This document shows, one piece after another, positions 9,833-21,305 of a DNA stretch of 64,000 nucleotides (position 1 is the stretch's first letter; each line of letters starts with the position of its first letter). A model generated the notes under the pieces. That model worked only from the letters and a program-made list of their open reading frames with translations. It did not search any database and had not been told where the DNA came from. Both the position numbers and the translations under genes were made by a program. The stretch is from Thalassia testudinum. Its lineage: Eukaryota; Streptophyta; Magnoliopsida; Alismatales; Hydrocharitaceae. The DNA is taken from the NCBI GenBank assembly GCA_037157565.1, contig JAZHRO010000013.1, forward strand, positions 120,232,001 through 120,296,000, read 5' to 3'.

Positions 9833-11516
9833 TGATAAGACACTTATCATGATCTCTAATTAACCCTTCCTAGTTAATTAGCTAAGATTATGAATTTATA
9901 AGGGTTAATTATAGAATAAGGGATATTTAGTCAAGGACTTCAAAATAAGTTAAAAATGACATTTTATCATTCAATTAACATTATTAATAATCTAGATAAT
10001 AATTGGACTCGAAATTATATTAATCATTCCCTTAATTAATAAGTTAAGTAACTTTAAACATAATGTATACCTAAGTATATAATATCTTAAGTAATTTTAC
10101 TTAATCTAATAAATTAACCTAAAAAGGTCAAAAATGTAAATTCAAGGTGAAAATATAATATTTACCTTATTTACTAACATATATAAAAATTTGAAAAAGA
10201 TCTAAGTTAAAAGAAACCTTCAAAACCTGAGTTTACATTTTAGTCCTTAAAACTTATTACAATCGGGTCCTTATTTCTCACACAGGTCCTTAAGATTCAT
10301 TACATTTAAGTCCCTTTCCTTCTTCTTCTTCTTCAGCCGAATGAACGGCTGGCGGCAAAGAGTCACCCCACCGCATGATCACCGCCCTATCGACATAAAC
10401 CTTCTTTGTCCAAGCTCTTGTAGCTTGCGTTCACCACCTCCACTTCATCCACCTGTCTTGATTAACTGGGAATCCTATTTTTCAGTGGGAGATAACCTCA
10501 CCATCATTGGAGATGACGACGGAGGTTAAGCTCCTCAAGCTCCTTCTTCAACCAGACCCCGCCACTCTTTTCGCCGCAAACTGCTATAAATACCCCCTCA
10601 CACCTCTGATTTTATTCAAGTTGGCTCCCTTCCCTCTTCTAACACTGTAGCAGACTTCGATAGGCTATTCGTCCAAAACTCTGGCGACTTCCCATTTCAA
10701 TTTCCGACTGCCTCCATTCATCTTGATCAGCCGAGGAGATCCACCGTGGTATTCCGCATCTTTGACACAGGCGCCGACCCAAGGAATCCTCTGCTCCACC
10801 TCACTTCCACCCGCCGAAGATCTTTCTTTCACCCTCTGATTTCGTCGTCCACCATGAGACTTCGATGGAACCCAATTGACCCCTTCATCTAGGTAACAGT
10901 AGATTAAGAGTAGGAGTAGGAGTTGGAGTAGGCTAGCTTAGTTAGTTAGTTTAGGTAGTTAGATTAGAATTAATGTCAGAATTCAGTGTCATCACCTCCA
11001 ACTCTGGCGAAATCCTTGAGCTCGCCAGAGCTTTAATTTTGTCTTTTGAAATCGCTGTCCACCTTCCTTTAACTTCCATGACCATTTCTAAATCATTTAA
11101 ACACTTGGTTGATCATCTAATTGTCTAATTCACATTCCACCTCCACTGATTACTATCACTATCTATGGTGACAGCAATCGAGTTAATTTCACCTCCACTG
11201 GGTTCTTTCATCATCTAATCACAACTTTAGAACCCTAATCGACACTATAATACATATAATTACCACATATAAATTAAACGCCCAAATATAATTAAGTTCT
11301 TGAGCTCGCTGTCAATGGCAGCTCAGGAACAGTTCAAATCTTAAATTAAATATATATTTATGAATATAAACACTTGTTGACTTGTTTTTACCTCTCAATC
11401 GAGTGGTTAAACAAGTCCTGAGCTTATTTCAAATCGGATCCTTTAAGAAAATGAAATCACTGACAAATCTTAACTCTAAAGAAATAATGAGGAATTAAAT
11501 GTGATACTGAGGTTCT
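9833..11516 (+). mobile_element. 3' LTR of element E, left part (split by element A)
   Basis: The LTR starts TGATAAG-ACA-CTTATCA, a 7-bp terminal hairpin. The first part is AT-rich; a GC-richer stretch from about 10330 leads to a TATA box at 10585. A 9-bp inverted repeat CTCTGGCGA / TCGCCAGAG occurs at 11002-11030, and CTCTGGCGAG recurs in the right part near 54176. The sequence ends at A's target site GTTCT (11512-11516). The LTR resumes after A at 54086. Confidence 0.65.
10585..10590 (+). promoter_or_regulatory. TATA box of LTR E
   Basis: TATAAATACCCCC matches the core promoter of the C LTRs almost exactly, which supports it as the U3/R boundary about 750 bp into the LTR. Confidence 0.55.
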
Positions 11517-12924
11517 TGACGTGCCGTAGTGCGTGTGTGTTAAGAGGTGTCGTTATAGTCGCACTTAATACGTCGGTTTTAAAATAAGTAAACGGAGGTG
11601 AGTCCGAGTGTCGGTCTCAGGGAGGCGTGAAAATCGGATTTTTTCTTATCACTTGTCATGGAAAAGGCGGAGTTTTGCTTGTGAAAGATGCGGTTTTGAA
11701 AAGCAAGAGAGAGAGTTTAGGGTTAGAAAGCTCTTGGTTTTGATCATGCAACTTGAACAGAAATTAAAATCGCAATTGAATGGAAAATAACTTCATTAAC
11801 CATGCATTCGTAGCTCATAACTTACAACATTAAATACATGCTTCAACAAAAGTAATGGAAAGCTTAAAAGAGAGAGAGAGAGCGAGAGAGAAAGAGTGGA
11901 GAGCGACGAGGCAGCCACGGTGGTGGAGGAGGCTCCGTCGGCGGCTCGTCGTCTCCGGTGATTACAAGAGTGCCTAAAGCTAGCTAAGAGAGGAGTGGAG
12001 TAGTTGCAAGGGGGAGTGGATGCCTTGAATGGTGGTAGGAGGGGGTTTAAATAGAGTTAAGGGCCTCTTAAAAGAAGAAGGGGCTTTAGCGACATCCAGA
12101 GCGTTGCTAAAACTGCTTCCAAAAGCGTCGGTGAAGCCCTCTCGCCGCCGGTCAGTCGCCTGCCCCGTTCCTTCTCCTTGCGCTATCCGTGGCTGCTGAA
12201 CGAGAACCGTCCGATCGAAGATCGGACGGTTGAGAGTCTTCCTCGCCAGCGCTGAGATCGCGCCTTAGGTGCGCGTGTGCGCGTGCGTCTCCGCCTGGCG
12301 TGCGCGCACGCGCGCACGCGTGGGCACTCGTGAGCTGTGGTCGCACGGCGTGGCGAGATCTTGGCCACCCACTGCTGATCGGGAGGCCCAATTTCTCCAC
12401 GCCCTTTGCTCGCCTTCAAATCTCGCTCCGCGCTGCTCGAACACGCGTAGCATGGATGCGGGCATTCGCGCTAACCGTTGCGCCATGCCCGCGCTTTGTC
12501 GCGGCAACCGCGTTCGAGCATGCAGATCTTGGTCATTCGATCGAAGATCGACGGCTGAGATTTGTCCTCGGCTGGCTGAAGGCGTGCGTGCGGTGGGGGT
12601 GGGGCTGACGTGGCACAATCTGGGCCGTTGATCTCCAGATCAATGGTCAGAACTTCTTGGGCCCATTGTTGGAGCTCCGGATGTCGGATTTGGTCGATCT
12701 TGAGTCTGTTGGACTCCGTTCGTCGTTCTGAATCCATCCGTGTGGTCCGATTGCTCATCTGAGGCTTGCTTTGACAAATGCTTACACAAATGGCCATTAA
12801 TGCAATTTATAAGTAATCTTGGTACATGATGCATGCAATGCTCCTATTCTACTTATGTTGTGCCTTTTATTCTAAAGATGGGCCATATTCAACATAATTA
12901 TCACCCCCTTGTGTAGTGTTATCA
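11517..12924 (-). mobile_element. 3' LTR of element A
   Basis: In element orientation it runs from TGATAACACTAC (at 12924) to GCACGTCA (at 11517). It contains the tRNA-like block, several GATC-core hairpins, a TATTTAAACCCCC core promoter on the minus strand (plus coordinates near 12045-12053), a (GA)n run at about 11871-11892 and the U5 block GTCGTTATAG at 11549-11558 on the plus strand. Multiple overlapping GC-rich open frames over 12152-12834 are not genes. Confidence 0.88.
12431..12490 (-). other. tRNA-like block in A 3' LTR
   Basis: On the minus strand TGGCGCAACGG (A-box-like, plus 12475-12485) forms a D-arm-like hairpin GCGC-AACGGTTA-GCGC. It is followed 30-40 nt later by GTTCGAGC, a decayed B box. 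The better preserved copies are in element B. Confidence 0.5.
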
Positions 12925-12961
12925 AATCCCCACGCTTACTCCTTGCTAGTCCCTAGCAAGG
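12925..12961 (-). promoter_or_regulatory. Stem-loop and polypurine tract of element A
   Basis: A 9-bp perfect stem CCTTGCTAG / CTAGCAAGG with a TCC loop on the plus strand (12941-12961) precedes, in element orientation, the purine tract AAGCGTGGGGATT next to the LTR. Confidence 0.8.
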
Positions 12962-13500
12962 TTTATTCTAATCTTTATTTCCTTTCAGAATTTAAGAAGT
13001 ACTTGCTTAGACACTTCGTTACTTGTCAATAAGAGGAAATATACGAAGATCTTAATCTACAAAGACTAAGCAGCACCCGAGTGTCTGCTAAAATACGAAT
13101 CGCCTGAATCCTTGCTTTAATGTATGTAACTATACATATGTATATATATATATTTTTTAGAATTTTTTCGGAATTCAGTGTGGGTTGGTAACTTTTTATG
13201 GCTAGCCAACCCACCCAAAACTCGGTCAAAACCCTAAGTGCCAAGCATCTTGGTGTGAATGTTGTGATAGACTCACTTAACGGTAATTGAGACAGACTTC
13301 GAGTTTCTACGCTTCTAGGTGACTGGAAAAGGAAATAAATTTTTGCCTGAAGGTGTTTATGTTCGATTGGTAGCTTTCTCCTTACGTTTATTTTAATTGG
13401 GATCAACACAAGGATTTTTCCAGTGTATATCTCCCCGGCTTGTACAACTTCTCCGCTTCTTCCTTAAGCGCTTTGGTCTTTTTTTGTGCAATTATTGAGC

Positions 13501-13712
13501 TGGGCTTTGGACAACCGACCAATGGGCTGTTACCCACGATCACTTGCTAGCCATACTTGTGCGGTGAAGTGTGGTTTATTTTTTTTTTTTTCCTAGGTGG
13601 CTTCCCTGATCTCAAATGTATCTAGAGGCAACGAAAAGGAAATGGCCTGTGGCTGGGTTCTGGACAACCTGCCAATGGGCTGTTACCCATGACAACTTGC
13701 CAGCCATACCAC
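13501..13712 (-). repeat. Two copies of a ~60-bp direct repeat in A 3' UTR
   Basis: Copies at about 13501-13560 and 13651-13712 share CCAATGGGCTGTTACCCA, a preceding TGGACAACC and a following AGCCATAC. They are separated by a T-run and lower-complexity DNA. Element B has the same pair in opposite orientation (23578-23640, 23751-23808). Confidence 0.75.
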
Positions 13713-14090
13713 CCTAGAGAGTTCATTAGCTACCCAATTTCTATCAAAATCTCCGAGAAGTGAGTCTGTGCAAAAATGTGTGCAGATGCTTAGACTCAAA
13801 GTTTTTCTGAGTTAGAGGGTGAGTTGATAAGTCGTATACTTATTACCTTATTTAGTAGGTGGATTAGAATAGCTTAAGGTTGCAAGGATTCGTTGCTAAA
13901 TCCATATTTTAATGGACACCAGGGCTGATTAAGCCTGAAGGCTTGAAAAGTCTAAGTGTTTAAGTTCTTTTTTGTATTATTTCCCACTATTGACAAGTTT
14001 CTAATGCCTAAGTTTTCTTCCTAAATTCATTTTTTTTTAATTAATTTATTCATTCATACTGATTAATTGATCTCAGGATTATGCAATTTA

Positions 14091-14127
14091 CCACCCCCCA
14101 TGCTTAAGTTGGACAATGTCCTCATTG
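14091..14127 (-). promoter_or_regulatory. A: internal stem-loop and G-tract module
   Basis: On the minus strand CAATG-AGGA-CATTG is followed after about 10 nt by GCATGGGGGGTGG. It lies about 1.1 kb before the true polypurine tract. Confidence 0.7.
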
Positions 14128-14202
14128 GCATGTACATGGATGCAAAAGGGTTAGAAAAGATAGTACCTGAGTGACGTAAACTACCAGATCAGTCTGAATC
14201 CT

Positions 14203-14218
14203 CTGGGTTGCCTCCCAG
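14203..14218 (-). promoter_or_regulatory. A: post-pol hairpin
   Basis: CTGGG-AGGCAA-CCCAG on the minus strand lies about 45 nt after the pol stop, directly after the block AGCTGAAGGCATTAAACTCA. Element C has ACGGG-AGGCAG-CCCGT at the same place. Confidence 0.65.
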
Positions 14219-14260
14219 GAAGCGCTGAGTTTAATGCCTTCAGCTGGGCGATGCTCGGTG

Positions 14261-17200
14261 TCAACCCTTAACGAGGGTGACACTTTCCTTGGGGGGTACC
14301 TGGGCCAGGAAATGCTTTAATCTTTGACTATTAACTGTAAAAGTGTGCCCAGTGTTTAGATTAGCGATTTCAACTGCCCCATTAGAATAAGGCTTAACCA
14401 CTCAAAATGATCCTGTCCATTTGGACCTGAGTTTCCCTGGGAAGAGTTTTCGGCATGCGTCAAACAGCTAAACTTGCTGGTTGGGCTCAAAGGTTTTTCT
14501 ATGAATGAGTCGGTCGTGGACGGCTTTCATTTTCTCCTTATACAGTCAACTATTGTTAAAGGCGTCCCGACGAATTTCTTCGAGCTCAGATAATTGAAGC
14601 GTCCACTGTGCACCGGCCAACTGGCGATCCATGTTACATTGCTTGACAGCCCAGTAATCCCGGTGTTCCAATTCGACAGGAAGATGGCAGGCTTTGCCAA
14701 AGACCAGGCGATAAGGCGACATGCCTATCGGGGTCTTGAAAGAGGTCCTGTATGCCCACAGGGCATCATCAAGTCGTGTGGACCAGTCTTTCCTGTCTGG
14801 TCTCACAGTCTTTTGTAAAATGTTCTTGATTTGTCTATTTGTGACCTCAGTCGGCCCATTTGTTTGTGGATGATACGGGGTAGCAATGCGGTGGTTTACC
14901 CTGTATTTTCTAAGTAGGGCACGGAATTAGGAATGGATAAAATGGCTTCCACCATCACTGATCATGGCCTTGGGTATTCCAAATCGGGAAAAGATGTTCT
15001 TCTTAACAAAGTCCATGACAGTCCTGTGATCGCACCGTCGGGTGGCGATGGCTTCAATCCATTTGGAAACATAGTCTACCGAGACCATGATGTACTCGAA
15101 GCCGTTGGATGGTGGAAAGGAGCCCATAAAATCGATACCCCAAATGTTGAAGATTTCGACAATCAAAATGGGCTGAAGGGGCATCATATCTTTCTTGGTC
15201 ATGGTCCCCAGCGTTTGGCAGCGTAAGCAAGTCTTGGAAAAGATGTGGGCATCCTTAAATCGGGATGGCCAGTAAAATCCAGACTGCAAAACTTTTGCAG
15301 CTGTTTTCTTTCCAGAGAAGTGGCCGCCACATGCTTGATCATGACAAAAGGAAAGCACACTCTGAACTTCATCTTCGGGAATACACCTCCTGATGATCTG
15401 ATCAGCACAGAGGCGAAACAGCATGTGATCATCCCAGAAATAGTGCTTGGCCTCAGCCAAGAACCTGTCCCATTGCTGTCTGGACCAACTGTGCGGGGTT
15501 TGTCCTACAACCAGGTAATTGACGTAGTCAGCATACCATGGCATTTTCTTGTCTTGCACGGCTAGGATGTGTTCATCAGGAAAGGTGTCAGATAGAGGTA
15601 GGGAGGGTCCAATGTGGTTTGGATGAAGTCTAGACAAGTGGTCAGCCACCACATTCTTTGATCCGGCCTTGTCTCGGATTTCCAGGTCAAATTCCTGCAA
15701 AAGCAGGATCCATCTGATGAGCCTGGGCTTTGCGTCCTTTTTGGCCAACAGGTGCCGGATGGCTGAATGGTCAGTGTAAATAGTCACGTGGGATCCCAAC
15801 AAATTTGATCGGAATTTTTCAAGTCCAAAGACTACAGCGAGCAACTCTTTCTCTGTGACAGTATAATTACGTTGGGCCTCGTCCAATGTTTTGCTCACGT
15901 AGTAGATCACCACGGGCTTCTTTTCTTGCCTTTGTCCCAAGACAGCGCCTATGGCAAAATTTGATGCATCACACATAATCTCAAAGTCCTGGGATCAGTC
16001 TGGGGGTTGAAGTACAGGTGCGGTGGAGACTAAGTCTCGGAAGGTGTGATAAGCTTGGATGTAATCAGGAGACATGTGGAATATGGCGTCGTTAGCTAGA
16101 AGGTCGGTCAAGGGTTTGGAAAGCTTGGAGAAGTCTTTAATGAACCTTCGGTAGAAGCCAACATGTCCTAGGAAGGAGCGAATCTGCCGGACCGAACTAG
16201 GTGGAGGAAGTTTGGAAATTAAATCAACCTTAGCTCAATCTACCTCGATGCCCCTATGCGAAACGATGTGACCGAGGACAATTCCTTCTTGAACCATAAA
16301 ATGGCTCTTTTCCCAACTTAACACCAAGTTAACCTTGATACATCGTTTCAGGATTTTCTCCAAGTTGCTCAGACAATGGTCGAATGAATTCCCGAATACA
16401 GAGAAATCATCCATAAAGACCTCCAAGTATTCACCCACCATTTCTTAAAAAATGGCTAGCATGTAATGCTAGAAAGTCGCAGGTGCGTTGCATAACCCGA
16501 ACGGCATTCAACGGAATGCAAACATGCCATACGGGCAAGTGAATGTGGTCTTTTCCTGATCTTCCTGCGCAATTGTGACTTGGTTATATCCTGAATATCC
16601 ATCCAGGAAGAAAAAATATTTCTGCCCTGCCAATCTTTCAAGGATTTGGTCAATGAATGGCAAGGGGAAGTGGTCCTTTTCAGTGGCTTCATTAAGCTTC
16701 CTATAATCAATACACACCCGCCATGCGTTGGTGGTGCGGGTGGGGATGGATTCGCCACGATCATTGGTGATAACGGTGAGCCTAGCTTTCTTCGGAACCA
16801 CTTGAGTGGGGCTCACCGAGGGGCTATCGGAGATAGGGTAGATGATGTCGGCGTCAAGCCACTTGATAATTTCTTTTTTAACGACCTCTCGCTTGTTTGG
16901 GTTTAAACGTCTCTGCATCTGGCGGGAAGGTCGGGCCCCGTCTTCCAGGTAAATCTTATGGGTGCAATAGGTGGGGCTAATTCCTCTTAAATCCAAAATG
17001 GTCCAACCAATGGCGGCCTGATGTTCTGAAAGGGTCGCAGTCAACCTGAGTTCCTGATCCTTGGTTAGATGAGAATTAATAATCACCGGGAAGGTTTGGT
17101 CAGGTCCCAAGGAGACGTACTTGAGATTCTCGGGCAAAGGTTTAAGTTCAGGTGCGGGTGGGACCACAGTTGATGGGAAGGGAAAGGGCGGGAGTTGATC

Positions 17201-18775
17201 AACATCGATCTCTTCAAATGGTGTCATGTGATGGTACTCAACCTTACAGAGGTCCACGGGTAATGATGGAGATAGGTCAGAACAATCACTACGGGTTTGG
17301 TGGTCTGAGACAGAACTGAGGGTGAGGCATTCCTCGACTAAAGTTTCCACGGGATCATGTTCCTCAATGTAATCGCAATCAAAATACTTTGTCACCTGGA
17401 AGATATCCAATTGCATTTTCTTATCTCCAAAGGCGATTTCCATACATCCCGTGTCGCAATCAATGTTTGCTTTAGCCGTAGCTAGGAAAGGTCTGCCTAA
17501 AATTATGGGTGCATTCTGTAATTTTTCAGGGACTTCAATGATGAGCACCAAAAAGTTGACCGGGAAATAGAAGTCCTTGACCCGTACAATTACGTCCTCG
17601 ACAACCCCCTTCGGGGTTTTCACAGATCTATCAGCCAGCTGGATGGTGACAGGGGTTGGTGTTAGCTCCCCAAAACCAAATTGGTGGTACAGGGTTGTTG
17701 GAATTAGATTGATAGAAGCACCTAGGTCTAGGAGCGCTCTATCAAACGTCATGTCCCCGATATTGCAGGAAATCAGGGGCGCTCCTGGGTCAGTTCGCTT
17801 GAGTGGAAGGTTGCTTGATATCACGGAACTTGCTTGCTCAGAAAGTACAACCTTCCTAGGTGCTTGCGGCCTCAGCTTACGCTTAGGTGTACAGGCATCC
17901 TTTAAAAACTTGGCGTAAGCAAGGATGTGTTTGACGGCTTCTAGGAGCGGAATATTAATCTGTACTTGCTTAAAAATTTCCAACAGCTCCTCAGTTTCCA
18001 CAGTATTCTTCTTTTTCTTGATTGTTTCCAAGGCCTCAGGGTAGGGTGTCTGAATGTGGATTGGTTCCATGTCTGGGTCCTTGGTTGGTGCCTCTTCTGA
18101 GTCAGGTATTTCAACAAGTAAAGTCTCGGGGAGAGTCGGCCATTTGGGATCCTGGGTTTTGGTGCCGCTTCTCAAGGTCACTGCATTCGCAGAGGCATTA
18201 AGGCCATGGGGTGATCCTTGAGAAGATGAGGACGAAGAAGCACCAAACCCAGGAGGTGTTTGTGGGGCTGGCTGGACCATGTGAGCCTGCCCGGGGTTGC
18301 TTTGGAACCCTTGCGAATTGGGGCCTCTGTTAATTATGTTTCGTGGGTTCGGTTGTGGTTAGGAAGGTAGGGATCCTTGTTGTTTACAGTCCAAGAGTTG
18401 GCTTAACTGTCCCTTTACCAAGGCCATTTCCTCCTGATGTTTCTGGTTCATGTCAGCCATCATCTTTATTAGGGTATCCATTTGGTTTTGTGGGGGAGGG
18501 GCCACCCTATTCTGAGTATATTGGGGTCTAACTGGTGGTCCTTGTTGATAGGGGGGCAAGTGTGGCTGCTGGTTTGGCCTGGGCTGGTTTTGGAATTGCG
18601 GTGGTTTCTGGTTTGTCCAACCAAAGTTGGGGTGGTTATGCCAGCCAGTGTTGTAAGTGTTGGAGAAAGGGTCAGGTTTCGCATAACCTTGGACAGCTTG
18701 CACATCTTCTAAGATAGCCGATGTTGATGAAGAGGGAAGGGAGTAATCAAGGGTCGAGGGAGCAAAGGTCCCTCC
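14261..18775 (-). pseudogene. Element A gag C-terminus, protease, RT, RNase H, integrase
   Basis: The gag linker occupies about 18775-18280 and TLRSG lies near 18180. The aspartic protease has its active site in [12 protein letters not shown] (Asp codon near 17728). RT starts around 17000 with [11 protein letters not shown] and has FMDD at 16406-16417. RNase H carries [12 protein letters not shown] at the first Asp. Integrase shows the zinc-binding region with [10 protein letters not shown], then WGIDFMG, ISDGG and NGPTEV, and ends in a TGA at 14261-14263. All segments are in one reading frame, interrupted by stops near 18359, 16508, 16442, 16235, 15977 and 14927, plus a few downstream. Each stop I could align fits a C-to-T change at a Gln, Arg or Trp codon. 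Protease and RT are in frame with each other, unlike in C. Confidence 0.88.
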
Positions 18776-20179
18776 TGATAACACCATGCAAGGGGGTAGT
18801 AATTAGGTTGAATATGGCCCATCTTTAGAATAAAAGGCACAACATAAAGTAGAATAGGAGCATTGCATGCATCAAGTACCAAGATTGCTTATAAATTACA
18901 TTAATGGCCATTTGTGTAAAGCATGTGTCAAAGCAAGCCCAGTGATCGGACCGCATGGATGGATTCAGAATGATGAACGGAGTCCAACGGACTCAAGATC
19001 GGCCAAATCCGACATCCGGAGCTCCCACAATGGTCCCAAGAAATTTTGACCGTTGATCTGGATATCAACGGCCCAGAAAGCGCCACGTCGCCCCGCCCCC
19101 ACCACTCGCACGCCCTCAAGCCAGCCAAGGACGAATCTCGGCCGTTGATCTTCGATCGAACGGTCGAGATCTGCACGCTCGCCCGCGGTCGCAGCGACAA
19201 AGCGCGGGCGTGGCGCAACGGCTAGCGCGCACGCCCACATCGCAGCAACGCGCGTTCGAATCGCGCGGAGCAGAAATCAGGCGCAAGCGAAGGGCGCCGC
19301 AAAATTGGGCCGCCCGATTAGCAGCGGGCGGCCAGGATCACGCCACGCGGCACGATGACAGCTCCCGAGCACCTACGCGCTCGCGCACGCCGGGTGGAAA
19401 CGCGCATGCGCACGCGCGCCTAAGGCGCGATCTCAGCGCAGGCGCAGGAGGATCTCAGTCATCCGATCTTCGATCGGACGGCTCTTGTTCAACGTCCACA
19501 GATCGCGCTTGGAGAGAGAGAGGGGCGGGCAGGTGACCGGCGGCAGGAGGGCTTCACCGACGTATCTGGAAGTGGTTTTAGCGACGTTCTGGATGTCTCT
19601 AAAGCACATTCTTCTTTTAGGAAGCCCTTAACTCTATTTAAACCCCCTTCTACCACCATTCAAAGGATCCTCTCCCACTTTCAACTACTCCACTCCTCTC
19701 TTAGCTAGCTTTAGGCACTTTTGAAATCGCCGGAGACGACGAGCCGCCGACGGAGCCTCCTCCACCGCTGTGGCTGCCTCGTCACTCTCCACTCTCTCTC
19801 TACCTCTCTCTCTCTCTTTTAAGCTTTCATTTACTTTTGTTGAAGCATGTATTTAATGTTGTAAACCATGAATTGTGAATGCATGTTTAATGAAGCTATT
19901 TTCCGTTCAATCGCCATTTTAATTTGTGTTACAAGTGCATGATCAAAACCAAGAGCTTTTTAACCCTAAACTCTCTCTCTCTCGCTCTCGCTTTTCAAAA
20001 CCATCTCTTTCGCAAGCAAAACTCCGCCTTTTTCTTGACAACAAGTGATAAACAAAATTTGATTTCTACGCCTCCCTGAGACCGACACTCGAACTCACCT
20101 CCGTTTACTTCTTTTAAAATCGACGTAGCAAGTGCAACTATAACGACACCTCTTAACACACACGCACGAGAGCACGTCA
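18776..20179 (+). mobile_element. 5' LTR of element B
   Basis: It runs from TGATAACACCATG to GAGCACGTCA, 1,404 bp. It carries a TATA-like TATTTAAACCCCC at 19635, the tRNA-like block at about 19204-19268, GATC-core hairpins near 19050, 19145 and 19465, CT-rich runs at 19785-19820 and 19970-19990, and CTATAACGAC at 20138-20147, shortly before the LTR end. Confidence 0.92.
19204..19268 (+). other. tRNA-like block in B 5' LTR
   Basis: TGGCGCAACGG at 19211-19221 resembles a Pol III A box and sits in a D-arm-like hairpin GCGC-AACGGCTA-GCGC. GCGCG-TTCGAAT-CGCGC at 19250-19266 is a perfect 5-bp stem with a 7-nt loop, exactly a T-arm, and contains the B-box core GTTCGAATC. Spacing is tRNA-like. No clear anticodon stem or closed acceptor stem is seen, so it is not called as a functional tRNA gene. 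Confidence 0.55.
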
Positions 20180-20184
20180 GTTTT

Positions 20185-20202
20185 TGGCGCCGTTGCCGGG
20201 GA
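20185..20202 (+). other. Primer-binding site of element B (tRNA-Asp)
   Basis: TGGCGCCGTTGCCGGGGA starts 5 nt after the LTR end. It is the reverse complement of the 3' end of plant tRNA-Asp(GTC) including CCA, the usual primer of Athila elements. It overlaps a GTTGCC/GGCAAC hairpin. Confidence 0.9.
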
Positions 20203-21305
20203 GGCAACGGATTTGTTTTATCACCTCCATTCCACATTCATTCTCACATCGTCTAATGTCCTATTTTCCTTTTTACTTGATGGTTGCAGGAATTCGGCGC
20301 ATGGACGGCGAAGCGACACATCCGATGGTAGCAAGGGAGTAGGTGCCTCGAGGATCGATAGTGAGTAACCTGTCTCTCATTGTTTGCTTGCGTGAAAAAG
20401 CTAAAAAAATTGTAAAAACTGCAAAAAAATTGGCGTGGTGTATGATTACTTGACCCACATCCTTAACACATCACCCCACAAAAAAAAATATACACTCTAA
20501 CATTCTAAACAAATTCTTGGAGTGTTCTTTTCTTTCTTGAGTGGTGTTTGCGAAGCCACCATGAGTTGACCTGGGCCGCACCACTCAACCCTAAAAACTG
20601 ACTCATCTAATAGAAGCTGCACGATCTTTAGGATGAGCACACTAGGGTTTTAGAGCCTCTACAGAATAAAAAGGAAATCTACTTTTATCAAATTGTGTGC
20701 AGAACTTGACGTGCCCACTGAAACTTGTTTGAAAACATTAAGACATGTCAACCCTAAAAAGTACTAAAGTAAGGATGAAACACTAAAAGACACCACATCC
20801 TAACAAATCCTTGCTTGAAAACCATGTTTTGCTAGAAGCACACACTTTGAAAGTGGAAAATTAAGAGGCACCACCCCAATCAACGCCTCATTACATCACC
20901 CTAAGCACAAGCACTATCCTAGCCCTTTAAAAATGAGTAGACGTGCCCTAGGCAGGACTGAGTTAAGTCTCAAAAGGTGAGGTTTTGTTCGCTAGGCACT
21001 TGGCTTTCATTCCCTTGGTAGAATCTGGTGACTAGGCTGCAGGGCAGTGTCAAACGACCGCGGTTGTAGGGTCTATGGAACCGGAGGCGCAAGCCAAAGG
21101 AAGAACCTTCCCTGCAATCCCCTCGTAATCAACCTGGCCAGATTAACCTCGGGAAGGGGAGTCCAGTGCTTACGGACTTAATCAACCTTTGTGAGATTTC
21201 TAGGTCTTCTAAGGAATACACCATAAGGACTAGGCTTGTTTGCTTGGTTGAGGACACAACTCTCTCGCATCTGTTCTTCCCACATCCCTCCATTTCTTCC
21301 AAACC
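20203..21305 (+). other. Element B leader
   Basis: This untranslated leader is collinear with A's leader (about 51484-52665, inverted): both contain the ATTCGGCGCATGGACGGCG stretch and the CTTACGGACTTAATCA stretch. Similarity to A is lost at about the start of the B ORF. No additional ORF is supported. Confidence 0.7.

Larger units (their letters stand above)
12925..14260 (-). other. Element A 3' untranslated region
   Basis: This non-coding sequence between the pol stop and the 3' LTR is collinear with 23040-24393 of element B and, in part, with 63425-64000 of D. It contains, in element order, the post-pol hairpin, the internal stem-loop/G-tract module, two copies of a 60-bp repeat and the terminal stem-loop/polypurine tract. 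No ORF is credible; the 127-codon minus frame at 13026-13409 has no recognisable similarity. Confidence 0.75.

Noticed and set aside
12152..12834. Cluster of GC-rich overlapping frames in the A LTR (and equivalents at 18928-19536, 24540-25321, 53149-54004)
   Set aside because: All lie in homologous U3 sequence containing hairpins and the tRNA-like block; frames are on both strands and not conserved between copies.
19204..19268. A functional tRNA gene
   Set aside because: A- and B-box-like hairpins are present but I could not build a closed acceptor stem or anticodon arm, and the block recurs only inside LTRs.
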